Assembly (NCBI GenBank): GCA_021740625.1
Contig: JAIOZK010000013.1
Span: 1-64,000, forward strand
Length of the DNA: 64,000 bases
Reading direction: 5' to 3'
Source of the DNA: Bacteroidales bacterium
Lineage (GTDB): Bacteria > Bacteroidota > Bacteroidia > Bacteroidales > JAIOZK01
Under the pieces are notes generated by a model. It had not been told where the DNA came from. It was given only the letters and a program-made list of their open reading frames with translations, and did no database searches. Position numbers and translations under genes: made by a program. This document shows, in pieces, positions 8,619-18,204 of the stretch; positions within the stretch are counted from its first letter, which is position 1, and every line of letters starts with the position of its first letter.

Positions 8619-8685
8619 TGCAGCCACCGCTTAGCAATTGATAGAAACAGTCATTATCTGACTTATTCTTTCAGACAATTTGTTA

Positions 8686-9753
8686 TTAATCAGGACCATC
8701 CTTTCTCCTTAATTTATTTTTATTCAACGACCAGTACAATTTTAAGAAGATTCCGAGGAATTCCAGCAGTCCGTTCCTGATTTTATAAGGCAGTCTTTCT
8801 CCCCAGAGCATCAGCCGGTACATGATCTTTCCATACACGACAAGGGGAACCGTTTGCAGATAAGTAAGAAAGTTGAATTTCTTAAACTTTCGCTCATACC
8901 CGCATTCTTCGGCAGTTCGACCTGCAACCAGATCGGCCATCCTGATCTGTTTATCACCCATCTTCTCCTTCCAGGTATTGATCCGGCTGGTGTTGACCGG
9001 ATTGAGCAGACTGCGGTGAATGTCCAGAAGCTCCCGGGAGTTACCGTAAGCTTCTTTCATTTCCTTTTCCTTTTTATAGAAATCAAAAACCTCTTGCTTG
9101 TATTCTATGCCCAGAAATGCATAAACCTTTTTGATCTCTTTCTCGGGATTTGATGCCAGATCTTCATACCTGAGGAAATAGAAAGTATCCGGATTTCTTT
9201 TCCATAGTTTTTTAAATTGCAGGTAATCAAATTTCCATCGAAAAACTACCAGCGGTACCAGTGGGATCTCGAAATTCACCCGGATCAGAGAAAGGTAATT
9301 ATCCCGGTAATCCCTTGAGATGTAAATAAATTTAGAATCAGGATATAGTTGATGCATGCGTTTGATATAAAGGGCATACACGGGATTCTTGTCACCGATC
9401 AGTTTAATATCCTCCTTGGAAAACATAGAAGGATAGGTAAGGTAGATCCTCTTGATGATATCAAAGAAAGTACATTCCCCTTTGCATTTCATGATTTCCG
9501 AGCGCAACTTTTCTTCTTTGATCAGCCAGGCATTAAAATACTGTTGTTTTTGCACATCCCGGAGCAATGCTTCAAGATCCTGCTCAGTCCAGAACTCCTT
9601 GTGTTGGTACTTTTTATACAGGCTCAGGATTATAGGACTTTCAGGTGGAATGATCACATTAGGATGTGCCTCGACCAAAAGCCTCAGCAAAGTGGTACCC
9701 GTACGGGGCCGGCCGATGATGAAAAAGAGGGGTATGTCTTTGGGGTCATGCAT
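8686..9753 (-). CDS. Sulfotransferase family protein (PAPS-dependent)
   Basis: Soluble 355-residue protein with the 5'-phosphosulfate-binding loop GRPRTGTTLLR (residues 14-24) and a 3'-phosphate-binding region YISRDYRDNYLSLIR (about 145-159), the two hallmarks of PAPS sulfotransferases. RYEDLASNPEKEI near residue 197 is another conserved family segment. It should transfer sulfate from PAPS to a hydroxyl or amine of a glycan or lipid. Its ATG lies inside the end of the upstream flippase gene (8-nt overlap in ATGCATGA style), so the two are translationally coupled, pointing to sulfation of the exported glycan. Confidence 0.85.
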   Translation of the reverse strand: MHDPKDIPLFFIIGRPRTGTTLLRLLVEAHPNVIIPPESPIILSLYKKYQHKEFWTEQDLEALLRDVQKQQYFNAWLIKEEKLRSEIMKCKGECTFFDIIKRIYLTYPSMFSKEDIKLIGDKNPVYALYIKRMHQLYPDSKFIYISRDYRDNYLSLIRVNFEIPLVPLVVFRWKFDYLQFKKLWKRNPDTFYFLRYEDLASNPEKEIKKVYAFLGIEYKQEVFDFYKKEKEMKEAYGNSRELLDIHRSLLNPVNTSRINTWKEKMGDKQIRMADLVAGRTAEECGYERKFKKFNFLTYLQTVPLVVYGKIMYRLMLWGERLPYKIRNGLLEFLGIFLKLYWSLNKNKLRRKDGPD

Positions 9754-11044
9754 TCTTTTTCTTTCTGATATTCCTGATAAACTTAAAATCCCTGCGGCTG
9801 AAGGCCAGTATTTTTTTCAGGGGCATTTCTACGATCCGTGCATAAACAATCAAAAATGCAATGGCCCCCAGGATATAGCTCACATTGGTGGCCATTACCG
9901 CCCCCATGCTCCCATGATCCGGGATCCACCAGTAATTCAAAATGACATTCAGCAAAAGGGATGGCAAAAATACATAAATTGCGATCTCCGGTTTACCCAT
10001 GCCCGACAGCCGGCTGCTAATAATCCTGAAAATGCTCATGAACAAAACACCCGGCAAAAGATAGCGCAACAATTCCACGCTGGGTAGAAATTTCTCCGTC
10101 CAGATCAGGGGTATTATCCAGGGTGCGATCAAAAATAAAATAATGGCCGCCAACAGACCTGCAATCAGCGAAAGCCTGAGCAATCGGGCGGTCGTTTCAT
10201 TCATCAATTGATGATCATCGGTGTTGGCGGTCCGGCTCATGACCACGATACCAACCGCGAGCGGCAACTGCCACAAAGCTTCCGCAATGGAAACACCCAA
10301 TGCATAGAAACCGACATCTTCAGGTCCTTTCAGGCTTTTCAGGATGAGCACGTCGATGCGATAGTTCAACTGTATGACAAATACGGCCAGGGCGAAAACG
10401 ATACCCATCTTTACCAGAGGTACCACAACTGTTTTATTGAAAACAGGACGGATATTGTGATCCTTTGAAAGATTGAATACAGACCAGAGGGCCACGATAA
10501 AATACCCTGAAAAAATGGCAAGCAAGGCACCTTCTATGCGCCAGCCGAAAACAAGTACGAACAACAATACAAACAAGAGATCGGCAAAGACCGGGAACCA
10601 ACGGATGAAATTGGCCTTCCCGATTTCTTCTTTTCCGAGAAAGATGCCGCCCGCATACAGGCTGGTCAGGTGCATGGGAATAAAAATGATGACCAGCAGG
10701 ACCATGATCCAGGTGTAATCTTTTGTATCGATCAACCAAAAGGCAATGCCTGCCAGTAGCATACCTGCCAGGCTGGTCATGAGCAGCAACATCATGATGC
10801 CTGATATATTCCGGTCGATGTTCTCTTTATCCCGACCAATGTGGTAAATGGCGGAAGCCCTGATGCCAAGCTGCGTGAGCGCGATCACCACCATGGGGAT
10901 TACGATGATGGCCGAATAAATCCCAAAGCCTTCCGGTCCGAGCACGCGGGTCAGGATGATGCTCACCAGCAAAGCGTTGATCACAGCAAATACGTTGCTG
11001 CTCATCACGGTTGCAATGTCGTGGAAAAGATTTCTTTTAGCCAT
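9746..11044 (-). CDS. Oligosaccharide flippase (Wzx/MATE-like polysaccharide exporter)
   Basis: Integral membrane protein of 432 residues with about 12-14 hydrophobic segments. The start SNVFAVINALLVSIILTRVLGPEGFGIYSA is diagnostic of the polysaccharide-synthesis flippase family, as is the C-terminal amphipathic tail rich in Lys/Arg. It would flip undecaprenyl-linked oligosaccharide to the periplasm. The adjacent coupled sulfotransferase suggests a sulfated product. This is the first of two flippases in the window; the other is at 51.8 kb in a separate operon. Confidence 0.87.
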   Translation of the reverse strand: MAKRNLFHDIATVMSSNVFAVINALLVSIILTRVLGPEGFGIYSAIIVIPMVVIALTQLGIRASAIYHIGRDKENIDRNISGIMMLLLMTSLAGMLLAGIAFWLIDTKDYTWIMVLLVIIFIPMHLTSLYAGGIFLGKEEIGKANFIRWFPVFADLLFVLLFVLVFGWRIEGALLAIFSGYFIVALWSVFNLSKDHNIRPVFNKTVVVPLVKMGIVFALAVFVIQLNYRIDVLILKSLKGPEDVGFYALGVSIAEALWQLPLAVGIVVMSRTANTDDHQLMNETTARLLRLSLIAGLLAAIILFLIAPWIIPLIWTEKFLPSVELLRYLLPGVLFMSIFRIISSRLSGMGKPEIAIYVFLPSLLLNVILNYWWIPDHGSMGAVMATNVSYILGAIAFLIVYARIVEMPLKKILAFSRRDFKFIRNIRKKKNA

Positions 11045-11104
11045 TGGTTCAATGCAAAGATAGAAGAAGCTTCCCAGCCGAAAGCCAAATGAAACATTTT
11101 TGTT

Positions 11105-12433
11105 TTAGAGCTTCAACATGTAATCTGCAATGCTTTCCAGCTTTTCCTCGCTCAACTGCGTAAATCCGGGCATGGGAGGATAATCATCCCGCTTTTTACC
11201 GGGTTTCTTGATCCAGGCGATCAGCGCCTCTTTTTTGCCTTCGTAAATTGGAACAATCTCTTTGAGTGGCGGACCTACCAACCTGTTTTCTTCCTGGTGG
11301 CAAACCACGCAATTCTGCTCAAAAAGCTTTTCACCGGCCATGGCAATATTTTCGGCTTTCTCCATTTCACCCGATTCAGCCGCCAGCTTTGCTTCCTCAA
11401 CGAGTTGCAGATATTCTGCTGTTTTCTGCGCCATGACTTCCTGGTGGGGCTGCAATGCATTGGCCCGGTACAACTGCCTGCCGGTACCCATAAATCCAAC
11501 TGTAATGGTAAGGGCTAACACAATGGGCCAGAAATACTTTTCCATCCTGTGTTCCTCCGCATTGATGCTGTTCCACATCCAGACCATGGCAAAGACGGCA
11601 GCCGTCACACCGATGCCGATGGTAATGACAAGATCCCAGTCAATTCCCTCTGTGGGCAGTGTAATGAAAAGCAAAGGACCGAAAACCACCTGGGCAATGC
11701 TTGCACCAAAAGCGAGACTCATAGCCTTTCTCCTGATCTCATACCTGGAAAATCCCGGGATATTCTTTTCGAACTCATAGGATCTGCGACCAAAATACCA
11801 GAAAACAAACAATCCGGTAACTGCAAAAGAAGCCGTGATAAAATGCAGGTAGCGCGGAAAAACATTGGCCAGGGTCATGGCTGAGAAGAAGCCGTCTACA
11901 CTCGCCCATTTCTCAGGAAACTGCATCAGGTTGATGTTGGTAAGAAAGATAAAGGGCACAAAAAGGTAAATCAGGGTGGCACCTGCAATGATCGCAATGT
12001 GGAGGGATTTATTATTTCTCAGTTTCTCCCAGGTATATTTATGCCAGTAGCCCAGTAAAAAGGCCACGATCACCATAGGAATGATGGATATCCAGAACAG
12101 ACCTGTGATGGCATTGGCCGAATAAAAGTACACGGTATACAAAACATTGATTGAAAGCAGGGGAGCCACACCCAGCACCACTGCCAGGCTTTTGTTCAGA
12201 GTTACGGTTTTTTCAATCTCGATTGCAACATCATTGTATTCTTTTTTCCTCAGACCCAGCAATTCTGCCCAGAGTGTCAGGGCCGTTCCCCCGATCATCA
12301 GGTTCACAAATAAAATATGCAATAAAAAGGAGAAGATCAAGAGGGCAACAAGCAGCCAGTGCGGCAAAGGCATCTCCAGGGGTATATCTTTGGGTACAGG
12401 TATCTGTAACAGTTGGATCAATACAGTATTCAT
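11105..12433 (-). CDS. CydA-like membrane subunit fused to C-terminal cytochrome c domain (subunit B)
   Basis: The first ~320 residues form about eight transmembrane helices that follow the cytochrome bd subunit I pattern: LLHILFVNLMIGGTAL with His39 (equivalent to E. coli CydA His19), Glu57 two turns later, RYLHFITASFAVTGLFVF with His197 (equivalent to His186) and GRQ at 318-320 (equivalent to the conserved GRQPW). A helical linker leads to a cytochrome c domain with C375-VV-C378-H379 and a distal Met in YPPMPGF. The upstream gene (2-nt gap) encodes a second CydA-like, cytochrome c-fused protein. Together they likely form a bd-family complex that takes or gives electrons through c-haems rather than only quinol; that role is inferred. 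Confidence 0.75.
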   Translation of the reverse strand: MNTVLIQLLQIPVPKDIPLEMPLPHWLLVALLIFSFLLHILFVNLMIGGTALTLWAELLGLRKKEYNDVAIEIEKTVTLNKSLAVVLGVAPLLSINVLYTVYFYSANAITGLFWISIIPMVIVAFLLGYWHKYTWEKLRNNKSLHIAIIAGATLIYLFVPFIFLTNINLMQFPEKWASVDGFFSAMTLANVFPRYLHFITASFAVTGLFVFWYFGRRSYEFEKNIPGFSRYEIRRKAMSLAFGASIAQVVFGPLLFITLPTEGIDWDLVITIGIGVTAAVFAMVWMWNSINAEEHRMEKYFWPIVLALTITVGFMGTGRQLYRANALQPHQEVMAQKTAEYLQLVEEAKLAAESGEMEKAENIAMAGEKLFEQNCVVCHQEENRLVGPPLKEIVPIYEGKKEALIAWIKKPGKKRDDYPPMPGFTQLSEEKLESIADYMLKL

Positions 12434-12435
12434 GC

Positions 12436-13878
12436 TTATTTTTTTATGTGTTCCTTAATTTTTTCAATATCATATTCCACCGCCGGAGTTCCGTTCAACT
12501 GGGCTCCTTCTATGGTCCTGGGAAAAGTCTGAAGGCTTTTGATATAATATGCCAGTGCATCCAGTTCTTTTTCGTTCCCCGGAAATGGCGGCATATAATA
12601 GCGGGCTTTGTGCATACTCCGCATATAGGTTTTCATGGCATCCACATTCAGTGGATTTCCTTTGCCGTACATCCTTTCGAAACGGTTTACAACAGAGTTG
12701 ATGCCGCTGGTGGTATGACAGCGGGTGCAGGCCACCAGGAAGACGTTTTCTCCCGCTTCAAGCTTATTCTCCTCAGTTACCTCCGAAACACTCACAAAAG
12801 TGGAATGCGGCAGAATGCCATCTTTTTGCAGCAAGGGATAATCTTCCACACGGATGGCATTGGCATACATATATTCACCAATCACGTATGGTTTCCTGAT
12901 AAACTCACGGATTCTTTCAAACATCCCGATGAAAATGAAAATCCCAATGATGGGCAACACCATCAGCCATTTGGGGATCCTCCTGGAATTGAAAAGCGTC
13001 CACAAACCAATGATGACTGCCAGCCCCACTGCCCCGAACATCACATAAAAGAGTTTATCATACCATGCCTGGAACAATTGCGTTCCTAAAGCTACCGGTA
13101 AATTGCCGATCATCAGGTCGGGGATTTTATAGTAATACCACAAACCGGCGATCACCACATGGGGTACCCAGATCAAAGTCCAGATAGAAACAAAGCGGAA
13201 AGCTTTGGGCCGTATGGGGTTGTCTTTTTTGGCAAAGATCGCCACGAGGAGTAAACCGATACAACCTGCCATGATCATGGCCAGTGGCGTTCTGAACAGC
13301 AGTTGGGGAATATAGAGAGGATTGGTAAATCCATTGAAAAGTGTCTTATCGCTTAACCAGTTGCCCGGATCCATCATAAAACCCAGGATACCCACAATAA
13401 CCGCCATTGTGATCCAGGAAAAAATACTCAGAATCAATCCAAAACGGATATGCCGTCTTTTTGCTTTATCCGAGCGATTCGACTTTTTCCAGGTGAGAAA
13501 ATATATCACGATCAGGATGACTTCTCCCACAAAAACGATCCATTCTGTAAACCATGCGAAATAAAATACCCGGATCAGACTTCCTATGGAAGCGGGATTG
13601 ACAAGGGCTGCCGAAAACCAGATGCCTACTCCCGTCATAGCACCCACCGTTGTTGTAATCACAAAGGCCACAAAAAGGAATTTATAGGCCAGGTCATCCC
13701 AGCGTTTTTGCTGCTCCAGGTCGGTTTTCCTGGCAAGATATCCCCTGTATTCCATCAGGGTAACCAACGGGGCGAAACCAACGGCAAGCGCGTGATTGAT
13801 GAGTACGTGTAAGATGGCGATCATGGCGATCAGCCAGCGATTGCCCATAAAATCCAGGTGAAAGATCGGAAAATCCAT
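12436..13878 (-). CDS. CydA-like membrane subunit fused to C-terminal cytochrome c domain (subunit A)
   Basis: 480-residue protein. The N-terminal ~340 residues are membrane helices resembling cytochrome bd subunit I: AILHVLINHALAVGFAPL with His24 (CydA His19 position), LMEYRG with Glu43, and FTEWIVFVGEVILI with Glu112 and Glu119 near the CydA Glu99/Glu107 positions. IRKPYVIGEYMY (about 328-339) resembles the GRQPWAIGE segment. At the CydA His186 position the aligned segment reads PQLLFRTPLAMIMAG, so Arg replaces the low-spin haem ligand. The C-terminus carries cytochrome c with C384-TR-C387-H388 and MPPFPG as the likely Met ligand. It is the first gene of a two-gene operon. Annotation pipelines may call it cytochrome ubiquinol oxidase subunit I. 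Confidence 0.75.
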   Translation of the reverse strand: MDFPIFHLDFMGNRWLIAMIAILHVLINHALAVGFAPLVTLMEYRGYLARKTDLEQQKRWDDLAYKFLFVAFVITTTVGAMTGVGIWFSAALVNPASIGSLIRVFYFAWFTEWIVFVGEVILIVIYFLTWKKSNRSDKAKRRHIRFGLILSIFSWITMAVIVGILGFMMDPGNWLSDKTLFNGFTNPLYIPQLLFRTPLAMIMAGCIGLLLVAIFAKKDNPIRPKAFRFVSIWTLIWVPHVVIAGLWYYYKIPDLMIGNLPVALGTQLFQAWYDKLFYVMFGAVGLAVIIGLWTLFNSRRIPKWLMVLPIIGIFIFIGMFERIREFIRKPYVIGEYMYANAIRVEDYPLLQKDGILPHSTFVSVSEVTEENKLEAGENVFLVACTRCHTTSGINSVVNRFERMYGKGNPLNVDAMKTYMRSMHKARYYMPPFPGNEKELDALAYYIKSLQTFPRTIEGAQLNGTPAVEYDIEKIKEHIKK

Positions 13879-13903
13879 ATTGTTCGTTCAATTTGATGCA
13901 TAA

Positions 13904-13911
13904 CAAAATTA
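13904..13911 (-). promoter_or_regulatory. -7 box (TAATTTTG) for the CydA-like operon
   Basis: On the minus strand the sequence reads TAATTTTG, matching TAnnTTTG, 25 nt upstream of the ATG at 13878. Start of transcription would fall near 13897, giving a short leader. No clear TTTG -33 element at the expected distance. Confidence 0.4.
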
Positions 13912-14322
13912 TGGTTTTATATGATCTGCAGATGATTGCACATGGTGAGTCTTGTTAAGACACAGTGTTTCAATACCATAAATTTCTTATTTAGATTCTT
14001 TTTATCTTTGTCTTTTGGAGAGACCGGTAAATTCACATTGAATCCTCGACCATGTTCGGAATGACAAGCATTATCGTGGTATTATCGAGGAGCATGTGGC
14101 TGTCCGGTAAAGTGTCCAATAGCTACGTGGTCATATCGAGCGAATCCGAGACGTGCTGATAAGCAGTATCTTTTTGGCTTCGTCTCCCTGCCTAGCCGGC
14201 AGGCAATGCGCTCAGCCTGACGAAATAACAGGCTTTTTAGGCATCCTCTCCTACTCAACCCGTCAAATAAAAGTCATTCCGAAAAGTCGGGGAACAGATT
14301 GATTTTGAAATATGATCTGAAA
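13912..14322. other. Intergenic region with remnant interspersed repeats
   Basis: About 400 bp without a gene between the divergent CydA-like operon and meaB. It contains a small perfect inverted repeat, GTCTT-GTT-AAGAC at 13949-13961, a possible plus-strand -7 box TATCTTTG at 14003-14010, and GC-richer pieces around 14040-14230 that look like degenerate copies of dispersed repeats (TGTTCGGAATGACA at about 14052; CTGCC-TAGCC-GGCAG hairpin near 14190). No open frame of significance and no RNA gene was recognised. Confidence 0.5.
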
Positions 14323-15423
14323 ATGGCAACAGAAAAAGAAGAAAAAAAGGAGAAAGGTTCACTCAAAGTGAACAAGGGAGTTGATCAACCCACACAGATC
14401 AACACAGATGCTTTGCAAAGATTCAGGTCGGCAAAAAAAGCAGATTTGCCTCCGGACGAATACCTGGAAGGTCTCAGATCGGGCAACCGTAGTATCTTCA
14501 GCAAGGCTATCACCTTGGTGGAAAGCACATTGCCCAGGCACCAGGATATTGCACAACAGATCATTGAAAAATGCCTGCCGTATTCAGGAGACTCAGTCAG
14601 GGTAGGGATCACCGGTGTACCCGGGGTGGGCAAAAGCACCTTCATCGAAGCACTGGGTTTGTATCTAATCGGACAGGGGAAAAAAATTGCAGTCCTGGCC
14701 ATCGATCCCAGCAGCGAGCGTTCCAAAGGAAGCATACTCGGCGATAAGACCAGGATGGAAGACCTGGCCAACCATGATCATGCATTCATCAGGCCTTCTG
14801 CCTCCGCAGGATCACTGGGAGGGGTGGCCCGTAAAACAAAAGAAAGCATCATCCTCTGTGAAGCCGCCGGTTACGATGTGATCTTTGTGGAAACCGTGGG
14901 TGTAGGCCAATCCGAGACCGCTGTTCATTCCATGGTGGATTTTTTCCTGCTGCTGATGCTGGCCGGGGCAGGAGATGAATTGCAGGGAATCAAAAGAGGC
15001 ATCATGGAAATGGCCGATGCCATTCTGATCAACAAAGCCGAAGGCGATAACCTGCACAAAGCCAGGATGGCGAAAAGAGAATACCAGAATGCTTTGCATC
15101 TTTATCCTGCAAATCCTTCCGGCTGGTCACCAGTGGTAGACCTTTGTTCGGCCCTGCAAAAAAAAGGCATCGAAAATGTCTGGTCGATGATTGAAAAATA
15201 TATTACCCTTACCAAAGCCAATGGTTATTTTTCCAGAAACCGGAAAGAACAGGCCATCAATATCATGTTCGACAGCATCAATCAAAGGTTGAAGTATCAT
15301 TTCTATTCCGATCCGGAAATCAGAAAAAAGATTGAGACTCTTCAGAATGATATACTGCAAGATAAAATAAGCTCTTACATGGCTGCACAGGAATTGTTAA
15401 ATACCTATTTCAAAAAGACTTGA
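14323..15423 (+). CDS. Methylmalonyl-CoA mutase-associated GTPase MeaB
   Basis: G3E-family GTPase that loads and protects cobalamin on methylmalonyl-CoA mutase. The sequence shows the Walker A GITGVPGVGKST, the AIDPSSERSKGSILGDKTRM switch segment, VETVGVGQSE (switch II), and NKAEGDN in place of NKxD, as is usual in MeaB/ArgK. An alpha-helical dimerisation arm closes the C-terminus. ATG14323 (MATEKEEKK) is chosen over an upstream TTG at 14299. The first ~45 residues are a charged extension. The mutase genes are not in the window; a B12-dependent radical SAM protein at 6.5 kb also implies B12 use by this organism. Confidence 0.9.
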   Translation: MATEKEEKKEKGSLKVNKGVDQPTQINTDALQRFRSAKKADLPPDEYLEGLRSGNRSIFSKAITLVESTLPRHQDIAQQIIEKCLPYSGDSVRVGITGVPGVGKSTFIEALGLYLIGQGKKIAVLAIDPSSERSKGSILGDKTRMEDLANHDHAFIRPSASAGSLGGVARKTKESIILCEAAGYDVIFVETVGVGQSETAVHSMVDFFLLLMLAGAGDELQGIKRGIMEMADAILINKAEGDNLHKARMAKREYQNALHLYPANPSGWSPVVDLCSALQKKGIENVWSMIEKYITLTKANGYFSRNRKEQAINIMFDSINQRLKYHFYSDPEIRKKIETLQNDILQDKISSYMAAQELLNTYFKKT

Positions 15424-15513
15424 TTGACAATTTAAAAAATTCTTATATTTATACCAATTCTAAATTCGGATATTAACAGCTTCACATATGCTGGGTTAAT
15501 TTTTGAAATCCCT

Positions 15514-18165
15514 ATGTTAAAAAATACTCAAAACGGCCATATATCAAAATATCTCATTGTTCTGGTATTATTTGTTTTTGCGATTCTTGTGGCACTTGGG
15601 GGACATTTCTATTTCAAACGGGAAAAGCAGGAGATCAGAAAGGAAAAATTCAGAGACCTGGAAGCCATTGCCCAATTAAAAATCAACCAGATTCAAAAAT
15701 GGATAGAGGAGCGTAAGTCGGAATCTTATTTTTTCTCAGAAAATCCGAATTTTATCAGGCACAGCAATAACCTTCTTAAGGATCAACAAACAGAAGAAGC
15801 CGGAAATTACTTTTCCAGCAGGTTGAAACCGATACAGGAAAGGCATGGATATGAAAATATTTTCCTGGTTTCAGCAGATAAAGAGATACTTTTCACTTTG
15901 AATGACGAATATAAAAAAATTGATGCTGTTACCAGAATATTCATAGATTCCACTGTACAAAGCCGAAAGGTCATTCTATCCGATTTTTATAAATGCGAAA
16001 CCCATCATGATGTACATATCGATTTCCTGGCACCGGTAATATCTCCTGATAAGCAAATCAATAGTGTTTTGATTCTTCGCGTTGATCCGGACGATTATTT
16101 ATATCCTTTGATCAGCTCATGGCCAACGGTAAGCAAAACATCCGAAACGATGATCGTAAGGAAGGAAGACGACAGTGTATTGTTCCTGAATGAACTGCGT
16201 CATATGCAAAATACTGCCATGAATTTAAAGTTTCCACTGGATCTCAACAATGTATCAGCAGTAGAGGCCGTGAAAGGCCATGAAGGAATCTTTGAAGGCA
16301 ATGATTACCGCGGGGTGAAAGTACTGTCTTTTATCCAGAAAGTGCCCGGCACCGATTGGATCATGCTATCCGAAGTGGATCAGAAAGAGATATTCTCTGT
16401 ATTGCAATATAAATCCATCACGGTTACTATTTTTGTTGTATTACTATTTCTCATCGTTGCAGCCGGCTTGGCATGGATTTACCATTTCCGACAACGCAAT
16501 ATTTATAAAAACCTATACCTGAAAGAAAAGGAACTGGGCAAAAGTCAGTTGCTGTTGAAGAAATCCCAGGAGATAGGTCACCTGGGTAGCTGGGAATTGG
16601 ACCTGCAGGAAAACGAGTTGACCTGGTCGGAGGAAGTTTACAGAATTCTTGGTGTGTCGCCGGATCAGTTTCAAGTCAACTACAAATCTTTTCTCGAAAT
16701 AGCACATCCCGAAGACAGGGATACAATAGACCAGGCCTATAAGACTTCTGTTGAAAACAAAGAAGAAGGATATGAAATAGAACACCGGATTATACAGGCT
16801 GATACGGGCAATGTCCGCTATGTGTATGAAAAGTGTGATCATGAACGGGATAAAACGGGCAAGATCGTCAGATCCATTGGAATCGTTCAGGACATCACCA
16901 ATCGAATAGAAAACGAAAAGAAACTTATCAAACAGAATGAGGAATACCAGAGTCTGAACGAGGAATACCTGGCCCAGAACGAAGAACTGAACACCAACCT
17001 GGAAACGCTGAAAAAAGTAAACCTGGAATTGCAAAGAGCACGGGAAAGTGCCGAGGAAAGTGATAAACTCAAGACAGCTTTTCTCAACAACATCAGCCAC
17101 GAGATCCGCACCCCCATGAATGCCATCATGGGATTTGCAAACCTGCTGAAGGAGGAATTCCCGGAAGAAGAAAAGCTTAAGTTTGTCAAAACCATCAACA
17201 ACAATGCATCCCAGTTGATCAAGATCATCGATGATGTGATTGAAATTTCAATGCTCGAAATCAATAAAACATCGCTTGAAGCAATTGATTTTACCATCAA
17301 TGAATTGTTCGAAGACCTCTACAATACCCATAAAAATGATGTGGATGATGCACAATTGGAATTTGAATACAGCATCCCCGATGATATTTCAGGGCTTCTT
17401 ATACATGCCGACAAACAAAAAGTCAGACAGGTAATGAGCGGTTTTATCAGCAATGCCTTGAAATATACTGAAAAGGGATTTGTCAGGTTTTCCTGTACCC
17501 TGCAGGGAGAAAACATTTATTTCACTGTAAAGGACACAGGGATGGGAATTCCCGACAAGGAGAAAAATAACATCTTTGACCGTTTTTTCAGGGGGGAATC
17601 GGCCCAGAAAAGAACCATCGGGGGAACTGGCCTTGGTTTGAGCATTGCAAAAGAACTTGTCGAACTTATGGGAGGAAAGATCGGAGTGAATTCATCATTA
17701 AATGAAGGATCAGAATTCTATTTTAAAATCCCCTTCAGGAATTCAACAGAAAAAAAAGAATCAGGTAAAGAATCAAAAGAAATCGTTAATTTTTCCCATC
17801 TAAAGGTATTGACCGTTGAAGATGAACCCGACAGCCAGGAATACCTGAAAATGGTGATGAAATCTTATGTAAAAAGCATCGACATTGCAAACAATGGAAA
17901 AGAAGCCATTGAAAAATGCCACGACAATTCCTTTGACCTGGTCATGATGGATATAAAAATGCCGGTAATGAATGGACTTGAAGCTTCCAGAATCATAAAA
18001 GATAAATTTCCTGAAATAAAGATTGTGGCACAGACCGCCTATGCCCAGGAATCAGAGAAAGAAAAAGCCATGCAGGCCGGTTGTGATGATTACCTGGTGA
18101 AACCTATCAGAAAGTCGGAAATCCTTAAAAGCCTGGAAAAACTATTCAATAGCCAATCTGAATAA
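15514..18165 (+). CDS. Hybrid sensor histidine kinase (Cache-like sensor, PAS, HisKA, HATPase_c, REC)
   Basis: Protein of 883 residues. A transmembrane helix (about 12-32), a periplasmic sensor of ~270 residues, and a second helix (about 303-325) precede a PAS/PAC domain (350-460; GHLGSWELDL, VRYVYEKCDHE, VQDITNR), a coiled coil (470-515), the HisKA box with phospho-acceptor His529 in NNISHEIRTPMNAI, an HATPase domain (SNALKYT, DTGMGIP, GGTGLGLSIAKEL) and a receiver domain with phospho-acceptor Asp813 in VMMDIKMPVMNG. No separate output regulator or DNA-binding domain is encoded next to it, so phosphotransfer to an unlinked partner is likely. Signal unknown. Confidence 0.92.
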   Translation: MLKNTQNGHISKYLIVLVLFVFAILVALGGHFYFKREKQEIRKEKFRDLEAIAQLKINQIQKWIEERKSESYFFSENPNFIRHSNNLLKDQQTEEAGNYFSSRLKPIQERHGYENIFLVSADKEILFTLNDEYKKIDAVTRIFIDSTVQSRKVILSDFYKCETHHDVHIDFLAPVISPDKQINSVLILRVDPDDYLYPLISSWPTVSKTSETMIVRKEDDSVLFLNELRHMQNTAMNLKFPLDLNNVSAVEAVKGHEGIFEGNDYRGVKVLSFIQKVPGTDWIMLSEVDQKEIFSVLQYKSITVTIFVVLLFLIVAAGLAWIYHFRQRNIYKNLYLKEKELGKSQLLLKKSQEIGHLGSWELDLQENELTWSEEVYRILGVSPDQFQVNYKSFLEIAHPEDRDTIDQAYKTSVENKEEGYEIEHRIIQADTGNVRYVYEKCDHERDKTGKIVRSIGIVQDITNRIENEKKLIKQNEEYQSLNEEYLAQNEELNTNLETLKKVNLELQRARESAEESDKLKTAFLNNISHEIRTPMNAIMGFANLLKEEFPEEEKLKFVKTINNNASQLIKIIDDVIEISMLEINKTSLEAIDFTINELFEDLYNTHKNDVDDAQLEFEYSIPDDISGLLIHADKQKVRQVMSGFISNALKYTEKGFVRFSCTLQGENIYFTVKDTGMGIPDKEKNNIFDRFFRGESAQKRTIGGTGLGLSIAKELVELMGGKIGVNSSLNEGSEFYFKIPFRNSTEKKESGKESKEIVNFSHLKVLTVEDEPDSQEYLKMVMKSYVKSIDIANNGKEAIEKCHDNSFDLVMMDIKMPVMNGLEASRIIKDKFPEIKIVAQTAYAQESEKEKAMQAGCDDYLVKPIRKSEILKSLEKLFNSQSE

Positions 18166-18204
18166 AGCTTTACATCCATTTATTTTTCCCGAACTTTGCA
18201 AAAA

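Noticed and set aside
12151..13089. Long plus-strand frame (312 codons) opposite the CydA-like genes
   Set aside because: Lies antisense across two membrane-protein genes with intact motifs; composition is unlike a real protein.
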